Below, piece after piece: positions 17,179 through 26,292 of a DNA stretch of 64,000 nt (its first letter is position 1; every line of letters starts with the position of its first letter). Below the pieces are notes generated by a model. That model had not been told where the DNA came from. It did no database searches and saw only the letters and a program-made list of their open reading frames with translations. Both the position numbers and the translations under genes were made by a program. The stretch comes from Terriglobia bacterium (lineage in GTDB: Bacteria > Acidobacteriota > Terriglobia > Terriglobales > Acidobacteriaceae). The stretch is from positions 62,001-126,000 of the forward strand of contig JAIQEU010000012.1 in the NCBI GenBank assembly GCA_020073665.1, in the 5' to 3' direction.

Positions 17179-18975
17179 CTAGTTTGCGGCAGCGGGAGCC
17201 GTGTTGGCTGCCGTCGTCGGGTTGCCCGTGTTTCCGCCGCTGGTGATGCGGGTCAGCCGCGGGAAGAAAGGCGTGACTTCAAACGGCATCTTGTCGCGGG
17301 CCGAGGTGATGGCCACGGGCGCCGTCTTGGTCAGTTCCACCTGATTGCTCCAGGGATTGAGTTTCACGCGTCCGCCCAAGGGCAGGGCCGCGATCTGGTC
17401 CAGCTTGTTCATGTCCAGGGCTGGGCCTGTGGTCATCAGCGCCGACATACGATCAATCTGGCCCTTGTTGTCGGTAAAGCTGTTGCCCAGGTGCGGGGTC
17501 AGCAACGCGGACAACGAGGGTGACCGCTGGGACAATTCCTTCAGGAATAAACCCGCCGTATCCAGTTTCTGGGCGTAGGGCGAGGCCTTCAGCATGTCCA
17601 TGGCTTTCTTGTCAGCCGCAATTTCTTCTTCGGGAACGTGCCGGAAGCCGAAGTTGTTGTAAGTCGACTCGTCGGAGAAGAGCATGCGGTCGTTGAAAGC
17701 GAACTTGCTGCCCAGGTTGTGTCCCAGAACAATGTGCGCCAGTTCATGGGAGAGCACCATGGCGAGGCTGGCCTCGTCGGGCAAGGTATCGATCAGGCCG
17801 CGGCTGACGATGATGGTGTTGCCTACGCTGAAGGTTTCCAGCGGGGCAGTGAGCATCACGCGCGTCCGTACGGGACGGGGCAGGTCAATGTTGTTGGTGA
17901 TTTCCAGGTTGCTGACGACAGTCATCAGGATCTTGTCGACATCGCCTTCCGGAGCCAGCAAGCCGGCGTTCTGCAGGCGCTCGACCACGTTGTCTTCTGC
18001 CTGCTGCTGCCATTCCCGCTGGGCCTGGAGCGGAGAAGCGTCCGCTGCGGCGGCGCTTTCGTCCTTCACGCTGTCCACGCTGATATTGGTCAGTTCGTCG
18101 GTCTGGCCGTTCTTCTTCAGGTCATAACCCCAAATGCGGGTCTGCGCCTTGAAGGCCATCTTGTCCTTGGCGCCGTAGCTGAAATCGCCTTCTTCGCTGT
18201 AGATATAGGACGGCACCCAGTAGCCCGGAATCAGGTTCAGGCGCCAGCTATCCATGTGGAAGAAGTACGAATTCCTGGGGCGCGGCGCGTAGGTCCCATT
18301 CAGGCGGACGATGTTGTAGTCCTGGTCTTCCACCCAAATCCGGCCCAGGAAGCGGCCTTTGCCGGCGTCCTTTTTCGGGGTGATGTCGAACACGATGCAG
18401 CGCACGTCGCCGAGAAATTCGCGGCGCACGTACTTGAAGTCGTAGTGGCTGCGGTCAAAGTCCTCGCGGTCGGCGTAGATCATCCAGGAAAAACCCATGG
18501 GCTTGTATTCGAACTTGAACAGCTTGGTGAATCCGCCCATCATGCGGTTCTGGAAGCTGGCATCTTTCGACAGGTAGTCGCGACGGTCCACGGTTTCGCC
18601 CATGTCCATGCGTCCGAGGAAGTAGTGATCTTCCTTGGGCACCGGGCCAAGCTGCGGATCGGGCTTCAGGTTCTGCAGATAAGTTTCGACCAGCGGCGTC
18701 CGGTTCTTCAGCATGGTCATGAGCGCGTGTTCGCGTTCAATGGTGCGGTCCACCACCTGGTCCATGGTGGTGGGCGCGGCGGCCGCAGGCTGCGCCACAT
18801 TCTGCGGCTGCGAGCTTGCCGACGTCTCCGAAGCGGCGGACGACGGCTGCGAGACAGTAGCGGCCGCGGGCTGGGCTGCCGGGGCTTGGGATGACGATTG
18901 TCCCGCCGTCTGCTGTGCCGTTGCGCTCAGCGTGATCAGCAGGAACGCGGTGACCATCGATTTCCGAGTACTCAT
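17179..18975 (-). CDS. Exported M48-family zinc metallopeptidase
   Basis: A 598-residue exported protein. The ATG at 18975 follows AGAGAGG and gives a signal peptide (MVTAFLLITLSATAQQ). A Ala/Gln/Ser-rich linker (about 20-70) leads to a beta-rich middle domain (about 95-300), then the M48 peptidase domain with HELAH (H410, E411, H414) and the downstream EEEIAADKKA segment that supplies the third zinc ligand (E450) before D454. M48 peptidases of this type act in the periplasm on damaged or misassembled outer-membrane proteins. It is 22 bp downstream of a TonB-family gene, and the two likely form an operon. Confidence 0.87.
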   Translation of the reverse strand: MSTRKSMVTAFLLITLSATAQQTAGQSSSQAPAAQPAAATVSQPSSAASETSASSQPQNVAQPAAAAPTTMDQVVDRTIEREHALMTMLKNRTPLVETYLQNLKPDPQLGPVPKEDHYFLGRMDMGETVDRRDYLSKDASFQNRMMGGFTKLFKFEYKPMGFSWMIYADREDFDRSHYDFKYVRREFLGDVRCIVFDITPKKDAGKGRFLGRIWVEDQDYNIVRLNGTYAPRPRNSYFFHMDSWRLNLIPGYWVPSYIYSEEGDFSYGAKDKMAFKAQTRIWGYDLKKNGQTDELTNISVDSVKDESAAAADASPLQAQREWQQQAEDNVVERLQNAGLLAPEGDVDKILMTVVSNLEITNNIDLPRPVRTRVMLTAPLETFSVGNTIIVSRGLIDTLPDEASLAMVLSHELAHIVLGHNLGSKFAFNDRMLFSDESTYNNFGFRHVPEEEIAADKKAMDMLKASPYAQKLDTAGLFLKELSQRSPSLSALLTPHLGNSFTDNKGQIDRMSALMTTGPALDMNKLDQIAALPLGGRVKLNPWSNQVELTKTAPVAITSARDKMPFEVTPFFPRLTRITSGGNTGNPTTAANTAPAAAN

Positions 18976-18997
18976 AACACGTTTCCTCTCTCTGGTT

Positions 18998-20044
18998 TCA
19001 GTACGCCAACTGGAAAACCACATGTACGATTGCAGTCGAATCCACCGGCACGCCGTTGCGCAGTGCTGGCTTGAAACGCATCTTGCCGGCGGCATTGATG
19101 GCGGCTTCATCCAAGCCGTGACCCATGCCGCGTACCACACGATTCACATGTAACTGCCCGTTCGCGCCGAACATCACTTCCAACAGAACCTCGCCTTCCA
19201 GCTTCAAATTGCGCGCTTCGTCGGTATAAACCGGGTTGGGCTTGTAAGTGATTTCCACCGGGTTGGTGGGCGGCCCGCTGTCCGGCAGTTTCTGGGTCTT
19301 CATTCCGCCCTGGGCGACTTCCTGGGCGGCAAAGCCCGCGGTCTGCACTCCCCCGGAGCCTCGTCCGTTGCTGCGGCCGTCACCTTGTCCCCCGACGGCG
19401 ATGCCATTTCCGAAGCCGGCGCTCGCAATCGTTCCCTTGATGCCTTTTGCTCCTCCTGAACCATTGCCGGTTCCAGGACCGCTGGGTAGATCAAACGAGC
19501 CGGCCTGGGCGATGGTCAGGTGAGCGCCTTCCTTGCCGTGTCCCGGAACACCATTGGGGTCGCCAAAGCCGCCAGTCTGCACTTTCTGAATCGGGGCGTT
19601 GACCGTGGGCACTGCGGAACTGCCGAATTCGCCGGTGTGAATGATCTGCGTCGGACGGGCGCCGCCCGCAACTTGCTTCAGGACTGCAGGAGTAAAGGTA
19701 TTGACCACGATCTTGGGAGGCGCCACCTCAGAGGCTGGTTGCTGATGTGCGCGGACTTCGCGCGGCACCACCAGCTTGGGTGCTGGAAAAACGGTAGAGG
19801 GCGGCAGCAGCTTGGCATGCACCACCGGCGGCGCCTTCGGCTTGAACGCCTTCGGCTGCAGGCTGGGCATGGGAATCAGCTCGGTAACATGATACTTGCG
19901 CGCAATCTGCAGGCTATCGGGCCAGATCAATCCGATATTGATCAGGAGCAGAACGAACAGAACCTCCAGACCGTAGCTGGTAGCCAGCGTACGCCAGTCC
20001 ATCTTCCGCTCGGGGAGAAGCCCCAACTTAAAGTCGTTAGGCAT
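18998..20044 (-). CDS. TonB-family energy-transducing protein
   Basis: A 348-residue protein. The start at 20044 has GGAG 8 nt upstream. A single membrane helix lies near residues 22-40 (LEVLFVLLLINIGLIWP), followed by a Pro/Lys/Val-rich stretch, a Gly-rich central region (about 165-240) and a C-terminal TonB domain (about 265-348) with PVYTDEARNLKLEGEV and the MRFKPALRNGVPVDS motif. TonB proteins couple the proton-motive force to outer-membrane transport. No ExbB/ExbD or receptor gene is adjacent; the M48 peptidase follows 22 bp downstream. The Gly-rich linker is unusual, since most TonB linkers are Pro-rich. Confidence 0.85.
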   Translation of the reverse strand: MPNDFKLGLLPERKMDWRTLATSYGLEVLFVLLLINIGLIWPDSLQIARKYHVTELIPMPSLQPKAFKPKAPPVVHAKLLPPSTVFPAPKLVVPREVRAHQQPASEVAPPKIVVNTFTPAVLKQVAGGARPTQIIHTGEFGSSAVPTVNAPIQKVQTGGFGDPNGVPGHGKEGAHLTIAQAGSFDLPSGPGTGNGSGGAKGIKGTIASAGFGNGIAVGGQGDGRSNGRGSGGVQTAGFAAQEVAQGGMKTQKLPDSGPPTNPVEITYKPNPVYTDEARNLKLEGEVLLEVMFGANGQLHVNRVVRGMGHGLDEAAINAAGKMRFKPALRNGVPVDSTAIVHVVFQLAY

Positions 20045-20346
20045 GCAAAAAGCTCCAAAAAAGGGGACCCGAGCCTGGGGAGGAGAGCCGGGTGGAAGCT
20101 CTAACTTACGGGAGACTGGACGAGGGGTAAACGTGTCCGCCGCCCGTGTACCTTGGTAACCCAGGGGGTATCGAATGCGGAATTGGCCCAAAAACAGCCC
20201 GCCTTGAACCACCCAAACTCAAACCGCAATGCGCCCGGAGAAGGACTCCTGAGGGTTGCCAGGCAGCGCCCTCGATGACCCAAGTTTCTCGGGGAAGACT
20301 GCAAAACTTCAGTACCTGGTGGGCAAAAACTCGTGGGCCCGCAGCT
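20045..20346. other. Intergenic region upstream of the TonB-family gene
   Basis: About 300 bp between two minus-strand genes. I see no convincing gene, strong terminator or recognisable promoter; it presumably holds the promoter of the TonB-M48 unit. Confidence 0.3.
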
Positions 20347-21723
20347 CTAGGCCGCCCGTCTCCGGGCAAAACCATAGAAAACCGGTACACCTGCCAGAAT
20401 GACGGCACAACCCCACGCCGAATTACGGAGATTGTCGGTAAAGGTGTAGTAGAGCAGCAGGGCGGAGGCCAGCACGAACAGAACCGGAACGACGGGATAT
20501 CCCCAAACCCGGTAGGGTCGCGGGAGGTCCGGTTCGCGCCGCCGGAATACGAAGACGGTGCTGCCGGCAATCATGTAGAAGAGCCACTCGGCGAAGATGG
20601 CCAGCGAAAAGAATTGCCGGAAATTGCCGCCCAACAACAGCAAGATGATGGATAGAACGGCTTGCACAAAGATCGACACTGAGGGGGTATGGAAGCGGGG
20701 ATGGACCTCGGCCAGGGCGGAAAAGAAATAGCGGTCGCGGGCGACGGCGAAGGGCACGCGGGCGCCACTCATGATGGTTCCATTCAGCGTGACTAGCATG
20801 GAGACCGCCATCCCGGCGGCCACGATGCCGGCGCCCAAGCTGCCCAGTACCAGCCCGATGGCATCGGAGGCAGGCCGAGGCGAGGCGGCAATCACAGTGG
20901 CGGGCAAAACAAACTGCACGGACGCGTTGACCATGACATAGAGCGCGCCCACTGTGGCCACGCCGGCGATCAGAGCGATGGGAATGGTGCGTTCGGGCTG
21001 GCGGATTTCTCCGGCCACCATGTTCAGGTCATTCCAGCCGTCATAGGCCCAGAGCGCAGCCACCAGCGCAGCCATAAATCCAGCGATGCCACCTTTGGCG
21101 CCGGCGTATCCGCCCGCGAAGTGGTTCCAACTTCCGGCACTGTAGCTGAAGCCGATGGCCACGATGCCGACGATGATCGCCACTTTCAGCAGGGTGAAAA
21201 CCAACTGGAATTCGCCGGCTTTCTTGATTCCGAGGTAATTCAGCAACGAGATGAGAATGGTGGCGAGGATGGCGACCAATTGCCCGTAAGTGATGGCCAG
21301 CGGCGAGGTGATCAAGTTGTTCGCGAAGAACGCGAAAACCGGGAAAGTTTCCAGGATGCGTACCAACCCGGTGGTGACGGTTGCGATGGAGGCTGGCTTA
21401 GCGATCACGAACCAGGTCCAGCCGTAGAGAAATCCGGCGAGTGGCCCATAAGCGTCGCGGACGTACACATACTCGCCGCCAGCTTGCGGCTTCAGGGCTC
21501 CCAATTCGGCGTAGGTGAGCGCGCCGAAAAACGAAAGCACGCCGCCGACCACCCAGGCCAGGTAGACCAGCTTGGCGGAGCCGACCGCCTGCATCATTTC
21601 GGCGGGAACCAGGAAAATTCCGCTGCCAATAATGGTGCCGACAACCACCGCCGTGGCGTGACTCACGCCCAGATCGCGGGCAAGTTCCGGACGGGGAGAC
21701 TCCAGTTGTGCTGGTGGTTGCAT
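20347..21723 (-). CDS. APC-family amino-acid permease
   Basis: A 458-residue inner-membrane transporter with about 12 hydrophobic segments. The first helix contains the APC fold signature GTIIGSGIFLVPAEM (substrate-contacting GxG), followed by TYAELGALKPQAGGEYVYVRDAYG, a pattern close to LAT/SteT-type exchangers and other amino-acid permeases. The middle WAYDGWNDLN motif is also typical of the L-type transporter branch. Substrate is not determinable. It stands alone; a perfect palindrome lies upstream at 21887-21902. Confidence 0.88.
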   Translation of the reverse strand: MQPPAQLESPRPELARDLGVSHATAVVVGTIIGSGIFLVPAEMMQAVGSAKLVYLAWVVGGVLSFFGALTYAELGALKPQAGGEYVYVRDAYGPLAGFLYGWTWFVIAKPASIATVTTGLVRILETFPVFAFFANNLITSPLAITYGQLVAILATILISLLNYLGIKKAGEFQLVFTLLKVAIIVGIVAIGFSYSAGSWNHFAGGYAGAKGGIAGFMAALVAALWAYDGWNDLNMVAGEIRQPERTIPIALIAGVATVGALYVMVNASVQFVLPATVIAASPRPASDAIGLVLGSLGAGIVAAGMAVSMLVTLNGTIMSGARVPFAVARDRYFFSALAEVHPRFHTPSVSIFVQAVLSIILLLLGGNFRQFFSLAIFAEWLFYMIAGSTVFVFRRREPDLPRPYRVWGYPVVPVLFVLASALLLYYTFTDNLRNSAWGCAVILAGVPVFYGFARRRAA

Positions 21724-22290
21724 TTAAGCAGGCGAGTATACGCGAAAATCTTGAACCGCAGGCAGGGCAGAGATCGCGAGGCGATGCTAAGAAACCAACG
21801 CAGCCTCGCGTGCTCGGTGACCTTCCTCGCGGTGATTCAAGTTGTGGGTGTTCGGACCCTTTCTCCCTAACTTTGCGGATAGCGCACTATCCGATCGGAT
21901 AGCACTCTTTTGTCAGGCCGCGAGCCTGGCTCGGGTGCGAGTGCAATCCGGGTGAATCACGCCGTTTGAATTCAACCTCCTGGAACCCTCACACCAGGAG
22001 GCCGGCTGCGCCCCGCAATGGCAACTGAGATGCAAGTCGACCACAGTCGCTCTTCCCAGCATGGGGTCGCTACGAACTGGCAACCTACTCCCGCGAACGT
22101 GAATGTACCGATTACGCACTGCCTCTATGTCGGCGAAAAACCTGATCGAAGTGATCGGCGCTCTGACCTCCGGCATGCAGGCCCTGCTTAACCCTTGTCC
22201 GCCGGGCCGCGAACTGCCCGATTGAAGGAGCGCTCAATGATCCGCCAGGCAAAACGCGGTCACGGCAAGCCAAACGAAAGGAGATCCAGC
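21724..22290. other. Divergent intergenic region between permease and HETGGH-protein genes
   Basis: About 570 bp between divergent genes. Apart from the operator-like palindromes at 21877-21902 and the ribosome-binding site at 22278, I see no supported gene. An 87-codon minus frame (21913-22176) has Cys/Arg-rich, non-protein-like composition. Confidence 0.4.
21877..21902. promoter_or_regulatory. Overlapping palindromes (operator-like)
   Basis: GGATAG-CGCA-CTATCC (21877-21892) overlaps the perfect 16-bp palindrome CTATCCGATCGGATAG (21887-21902). The same 6-bp arm appears three times in 26 bp. It lies about 155 bp upstream of the permease start, on its promoter side. Confidence 0.45.
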
Positions 22291-23715
22291 ATGAGTCAAC
22301 CTGACATTAGCAATCTGCCAAACTGCATTGAGGACGTCCGGCAGGGGGGACTCGACCAAGACCCCGGCCCAGCGGATCCTTTACAGTTCGATGTACTCCG
22401 CGGGGACCTTCAGGCCGCACGCTCGAAGATGCCTCCGATCTACCTCGACGCCGTGTTCAATCCATACGTTGCGACCCTGGACCAACTCGGCGAGAACAAG
22501 TTCAACCAGATACTGCTCCGCGACCCAAATCGTGAAGGTGAAGCCGGCCTCATGCTCGACATCGCTCAGGCGATTCTGCAGAGGGGAGAAGGGTTCGAGC
22601 CCAAAGCGGAGCCGGCTTTTCAGGAGGTGGTCAGCGATCTTTACGACGGCTTCCTCAGCGCCGAGGACCGCGGTGGAGTCTTGCCCCCTGACCACGAGAC
22701 CCTCGCACCCCTGGTCAAGTTCGGCAATCCCGACTTTGGGCCGTACACCTGGCCGGTCGACGCGACCGAAAGCTTCGGGCTCACAGTGGGCATCGTTAAC
22801 TTGCCACCGGCGAACGCGAGGCGTGGCCTGTTCGCCTGGCCGGCGCTGGGGCATGAGACCGGAGGGCACGACATCCTGCACGCGGACGACGGCTTGCTCG
22901 AGCAGACCAGCAGCGCGGTACGCGATGCGCTGTCGAGCGATGCTGCCACTCGCGCCCTCGCGGGCTACTGGGCCGATCGGATTGACGAGACTGCGTCGGA
23001 TGTCCTCGGCATCCTCAACATGGGGCCGTCCCCAGCCATCGGGTTGCTGGGGTACTTCCGCGGGCTGAACGCTGCGTTTACGGGCAGTGCCACGCTGCGG
23101 AACGTCGGTCCCGACAACGATCCCCACCCGGCGGATATTGTCCGTGGCTTCCTGGCAGCGGCCACGGTACGGCAATTGGAGTTCTCGGACGCTTCCGCCT
23201 GGGCGGACACGATCGAGGCCGAGACCATGAAAGACGTAACATCGATCCAGTTGGCGGGAAAAACAGTGGATACCAAAGTCGCCAAACGGTCTGCGGAGAT
23301 TGTTTCTCAAGCCATCGCGGCCCATCCCATGGCGAGTCTGGAAAATCATGCCTTCATCCAGATTCAGAACTGGCGGGACCACGACGAAGACATCGTTGCT
23401 CAGCTGCGCGGCGTATTGACCACGGCCAACCCGCTGCCGTCGGAATTGACCACCGGCGTTTTCGCGGCGCACCTGGTCGCTGCTGCCACCACGGCAGCAT
23501 TGACCAACGGCGCGAACATCTCACTCTTGTTCCAACGGATGCTGGATTTGCTCAAAGCCATGAACGACAAGAATCCATCGTTCGGGCCGTTGCGAGTGCG
23601 GCACCCGGGGAACATGGTGCGGGATCGGATGTACATTCCATCCAGACCACAAACTCGAGTGGCAACCATGTCGATTGCGGCAGAGCCCCGTCAGCCACAA
23701 AGGAGACGGGCCTGA
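22291..23715 (+). CDS. Uncharacterised protein with zincin-like HETGGH motif
   Basis: I do not recognise this family. The ATG at 22291 is preceded by AAAGGAG with 6-nt spacing, giving 474 residues without signal peptide or membrane helices. The notable segment is GHETGGHDILHADD (residues 187-200): His188, Glu189 and His193 form an HExxxH motif, one residue longer than the normal HExxH zinc site. About 40 residues later, WADRIDETASDVLG (Glu233, Asp236) resembles the third-ligand ExxxD helix of gluzincins. The second half is helical and Ala-rich and ends in a basic tail. A metal-dependent hydrolase is possible but unproven. It stands alone, with its own terminator at 23739. Confidence 0.7.
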   Translation: MSQPDISNLPNCIEDVRQGGLDQDPGPADPLQFDVLRGDLQAARSKMPPIYLDAVFNPYVATLDQLGENKFNQILLRDPNREGEAGLMLDIAQAILQRGEGFEPKAEPAFQEVVSDLYDGFLSAEDRGGVLPPDHETLAPLVKFGNPDFGPYTWPVDATESFGLTVGIVNLPPANARRGLFAWPALGHETGGHDILHADDGLLEQTSSAVRDALSSDAATRALAGYWADRIDETASDVLGILNMGPSPAIGLLGYFRGLNAAFTGSATLRNVGPDNDPHPADIVRGFLAAATVRQLEFSDASAWADTIEAETMKDVTSIQLAGKTVDTKVAKRSAEIVSQAIAAHPMASLENHAFIQIQNWRDHDEDIVAQLRGVLTTANPLPSELTTGVFAAHLVAAATTAALTNGANISLLFQRMLDLLKAMNDKNPSFGPLRVRHPGNMVRDRMYIPSRPQTRVATMSIAAEPRQPQRRRA

Positions 23716-23738
23716 ACCCATGCCGGTTTGTCGAATCG

Positions 23739-23770
23739 GGCGGCATCCCTTATGGAATGCCGCCTTTCTT
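23739..23770 (+). terminator. Rho-independent terminator overlapping the convergent gene
   Basis: GGCGGCAT (23739-23746), a 10-nt loop, ATGCCGCC (23757-23764), then TTTCTT. It serves the plus-strand gene ending at 23715. The right arm lies inside the last codons of the convergent symporter gene. Confidence 0.8.
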
Positions 23771-25207
23771 GTCTTCGCGTAGTGCAGTGCCAAGAAAAGT
23801 ACTCGTCACCCAGCCCAGCGTGAATGTCACTGTCGTTCCGATGGCGACCCACCACGTCCAGGGCACGCGCGTCCACAACCAGAGGTAGAGTTCTACTGCG
23901 AACCCGCACAGCATGCCGATTATCGCGCCCTGCTGGTTCGCCCGTTTGGTCAGCACCCCCAGCAAGAACACACCCAGCAGCGCACCATAGGCTACCGATG
24001 CGATCTGCAATCCTACCTCAACCACGCGGCCTACCTTGTGCAGCGCCAAGACCGCCAGTCCGAACAGCACCAGGGCCCAGATGAAGGTCGCTATCCGAGC
24101 AAACTGCATCTTGCGGTGATCGTCCACTGGCTGCCGGTTGTGCAGATAAAAATCGATCACCGAGCTGGAAGAAAGGGAATTCAGTGCCGCACTCAAGTTC
24201 GACATGGCCGCGGCCAGGATGGCGGCAATCAGCAGTCCGGAGATTCCGTGTGGCATCTGGCTGACAATGAAGGTTGGATAGATCCGGTCTGGCTTGACGA
24301 AATTCGCCGAAGGCACGCGATAAAAGGCAAACAGCATCACGCCTACGAGAAGGAACAGAGCGAATTGGAAGAGGATCGCAATTCCGCTGGAGAGCAGGGC
24401 GGTCACTGATTCCCGCTGGTTCCGTGCCGCCAGCAATCTTTGCACGATCAACTGGTCGGTGCCGTGGCTGGCCGTGGTCAGAAAAGCGCCACCCACCAGC
24501 CCAGCCCAGAAGGTGTAGGGTTTCCAGAAATCAGGCGTGAAGTCGAACACTCGCAGCTTGCCAGCGCTTTCGGCGACACCGTGAATCGCAGTCCAGCCGC
24601 CCGGGACCAGGTGCAGGATGGTGAACAGCCCGACGACGGTCCCGCCCACATAAATTACGGTCTGCACCACGTCGGTCCAGATCACCGCCGCCAGACCGCC
24701 CTCGAAGGTGTAGATCAGGGTCAGCGCGGTGATAATGGCGATGGAGGCAATCTCGCCCGTCCCCAGCGCGATTGCCACCACGATAGACACGGCATAAACC
24801 CGAACTCCCTCGGCTGCCGCGCGGGTTACCAGGAAAAGTCCAGCGGTCAGCGAGCGCAGCCTTGGGCCGAAACGGCGCTCGATCAGTTCATAGGCGGTGT
24901 AAAGGTCGCCGCGAAAATACTGGGGCAGAAGCACAAAGCTGATGATGACGCGTCCGGCAAGATACCCCAGCACGACCTGGAGAAAAGTCAGGTTGGTGTC
25001 GTAGGCCAGGCCAGGAATGCTGATGATGGTCAGCGTGCTGGTTTCCGCCGCCACGATCGACAACGCGATCGCCCACCATGGTATGTTGCGATCGGCGAGA
25101 AAGTAATCCCGCAGTGACCGTTGGCGCTTGCGGAAGCGCAGCCCGAACAGGGTGATCCCGGCGAGATATAGCGCGATGATCGCGAGGTCAAGCTGGTTCA
25201 GACCCAT
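23750..25207 (-). CDS. Sodium:solute symporter (SSS family)
   Basis: A 485-residue transporter with 13 or so predicted membrane segments. Features of the SSS/SGLT family: RSLRDYFLADRNIPWWAIALSI in the first loop and helix, AETSTLTIISIPG (sodium-site helix), GGLAAVIWTDVVQT in helix 5-6 and TASHGTDQLIVQRLLAARN. The branch resembles sialic-acid or sugar symporters, but the substrate is unproven. It is divergent from a BadF/NagK-type kinase 141 bp away. Together they could form an amino-sugar uptake and phosphorylation pair. The 3' end overlaps the terminator of the opposing gene. Confidence 0.9.
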   Translation of the reverse strand: MGLNQLDLAIIALYLAGITLFGLRFRKRQRSLRDYFLADRNIPWWAIALSIVAAETSTLTIISIPGLAYDTNLTFLQVVLGYLAGRVIISFVLLPQYFRGDLYTAYELIERRFGPRLRSLTAGLFLVTRAAAEGVRVYAVSIVVAIALGTGEIASIAIITALTLIYTFEGGLAAVIWTDVVQTVIYVGGTVVGLFTILHLVPGGWTAIHGVAESAGKLRVFDFTPDFWKPYTFWAGLVGGAFLTTASHGTDQLIVQRLLAARNQRESVTALLSSGIAILFQFALFLLVGVMLFAFYRVPSANFVKPDRIYPTFIVSQMPHGISGLLIAAILAAAMSNLSAALNSLSSSSVIDFYLHNRQPVDDHRKMQFARIATFIWALVLFGLAVLALHKVGRVVEVGLQIASVAYGALLGVFLLGVLTKRANQQGAIIGMLCGFAVELYLWLWTRVPWTWWVAIGTTVTFTLGWVTSTFLGTALREDKKGGIP

Positions 25208-25348
25208 GAGTTTCTAAAGAGTATCGGGCTTTGACGCCAGGGATGTGACGATTCTGATTGCGGGGTACCTAGCTCATAAAGTGACTCCCAGCTTCTGGGT
25301 TCCCAATTGCGAATTCAACAATGAACTATGACGTGGTAGAACTACCCG

Positions 25349-26269
25349 GTGGCGATCTTTCTGGGCATCGACGGCGGAGGCAGCAAGACCGCGTGTGCGA
25401 TCGGCGATGAGACCTCCCTGCTGGGCAGCGGCGCCGCCGGCGGCAGCAATGTTGTGCGCGTGGGCGAGTCACAAGCGCGCGCCGCAATCGCAGCGGCAAT
25501 CCGCCAGGCCTGTGCCGCAGCCAACATCGCCCCAACCCAGATACAGCGAACTTGTGTAGGTCTGGCTGGCGGAGCGCGCGCCGAAGTCAGCGATGCGGTT
25601 CGACGCATTGTCGCGGAGTCGGTGTCGGGCGAGGTCCAAGTCGTCGGCGACATGGTAATCGCGATGGAAGCGGCCTTTGGCAGCGGACCGGGCGTAATCG
25701 TCATCGCCGGTACGGGATCGATTGCCTACGGGCGCGACTGCCACGGTCAAACCGTGCGGGCGGGAGGTTGGGGGTTCGCCATCTCCGACGAAGGCTCAGG
25801 GCACTGGATCGGGCGTTCCGCGGTCGCGGCTGCCATTCGAGCCGTCGACGATCCCAAAGCCTCAGCCCAGGGTGCTGGGCTACTCGAAAGCCTGATCAAG
25901 TCCTGGCAGTTGAGCAGCCGCGAACAGTTGATCATGGCCGCAAATGCCACGCCCTCGCCTGATTTTTCCGCGCTGCTTCCCGCGGTGCTGTCGGCTGCCG
26001 AGGCGGGCGATCCGCTGGCGCGCAGCGTTCTGACCCAGGCGGGTAACGAACTGGCGAACCTGGCCAAGATGGTTCTGCGGCGACTTTTCCCCGAGGGGGA
26101 GGATGTCCCAGTGGCCATGTCCGGTGGTGTGTTCGGCAACAGCCCGCTGGTTCGCCAGGTTTTCTACAATAGTGTGCGAGCGGAATATCCCCAGGCTGTG
26201 ATAGGCGCGGCAGTGGTCGAGCCGGTGCAAGGTGCGCTGGCCCTGGCGCGGAGCGGTGGCCCCCGGTAG
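25349..26269 (+). CDS. BadF/BadG/BcrA/BcrD-type ATPase, probable N-acetylglucosamine kinase
   Basis: A 306-residue ASKHA-fold kinase. The phosphate-1 loop IFLGIDGGGSKTACAI is at residues 3-18, phosphate-2 VIVIAGTGSIAYG near 112-124, and WGFAISDEGSGHWIG near 140-154, which is characteristic of bacterial and eukaryotic N-acetylglucosamine kinases. C-terminal SGGVFGNSPLV is the adenosine-binding motif. The GTG start at 25349 fits the alignment; no better start is in frame. It is divergent from a sodium/solute symporter, supporting a role in cell-wall amino-sugar uptake or recycling (inference). Confidence 0.87.
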   Translation: MAIFLGIDGGGSKTACAIGDETSLLGSGAAGGSNVVRVGESQARAAIAAAIRQACAAANIAPTQIQRTCVGLAGGARAEVSDAVRRIVAESVSGEVQVVGDMVIAMEAAFGSGPGVIVIAGTGSIAYGRDCHGQTVRAGGWGFAISDEGSGHWIGRSAVAAAIRAVDDPKASAQGAGLLESLIKSWQLSSREQLIMAANATPSPDFSALLPAVLSAAEAGDPLARSVLTQAGNELANLAKMVLRRLFPEGEDVPVAMSGGVFGNSPLVRQVFYNSVRAEYPQAVIGAAVVEPVQGALALARSGGPR

Positions 26270-26292
26270 AACTCGGCGCTACGGCTGGATGC

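Noticed and set aside
17638-18894. 418-codon plus-strand open frame antisense to the M48 peptidase gene
   Set aside because: It is the mirror of a high-GC gene with clear motifs on the minus strand; composition (His/Val/Gly/Arg-rich) is that of antisense GC-rich DNA and no ribosome-binding site precedes it.
21913-22176. 87-codon minus-strand frame in the permease upstream gap
   Set aside because: Cys/Arg-rich composition, no ribosome-binding site and no similarity to known patterns.
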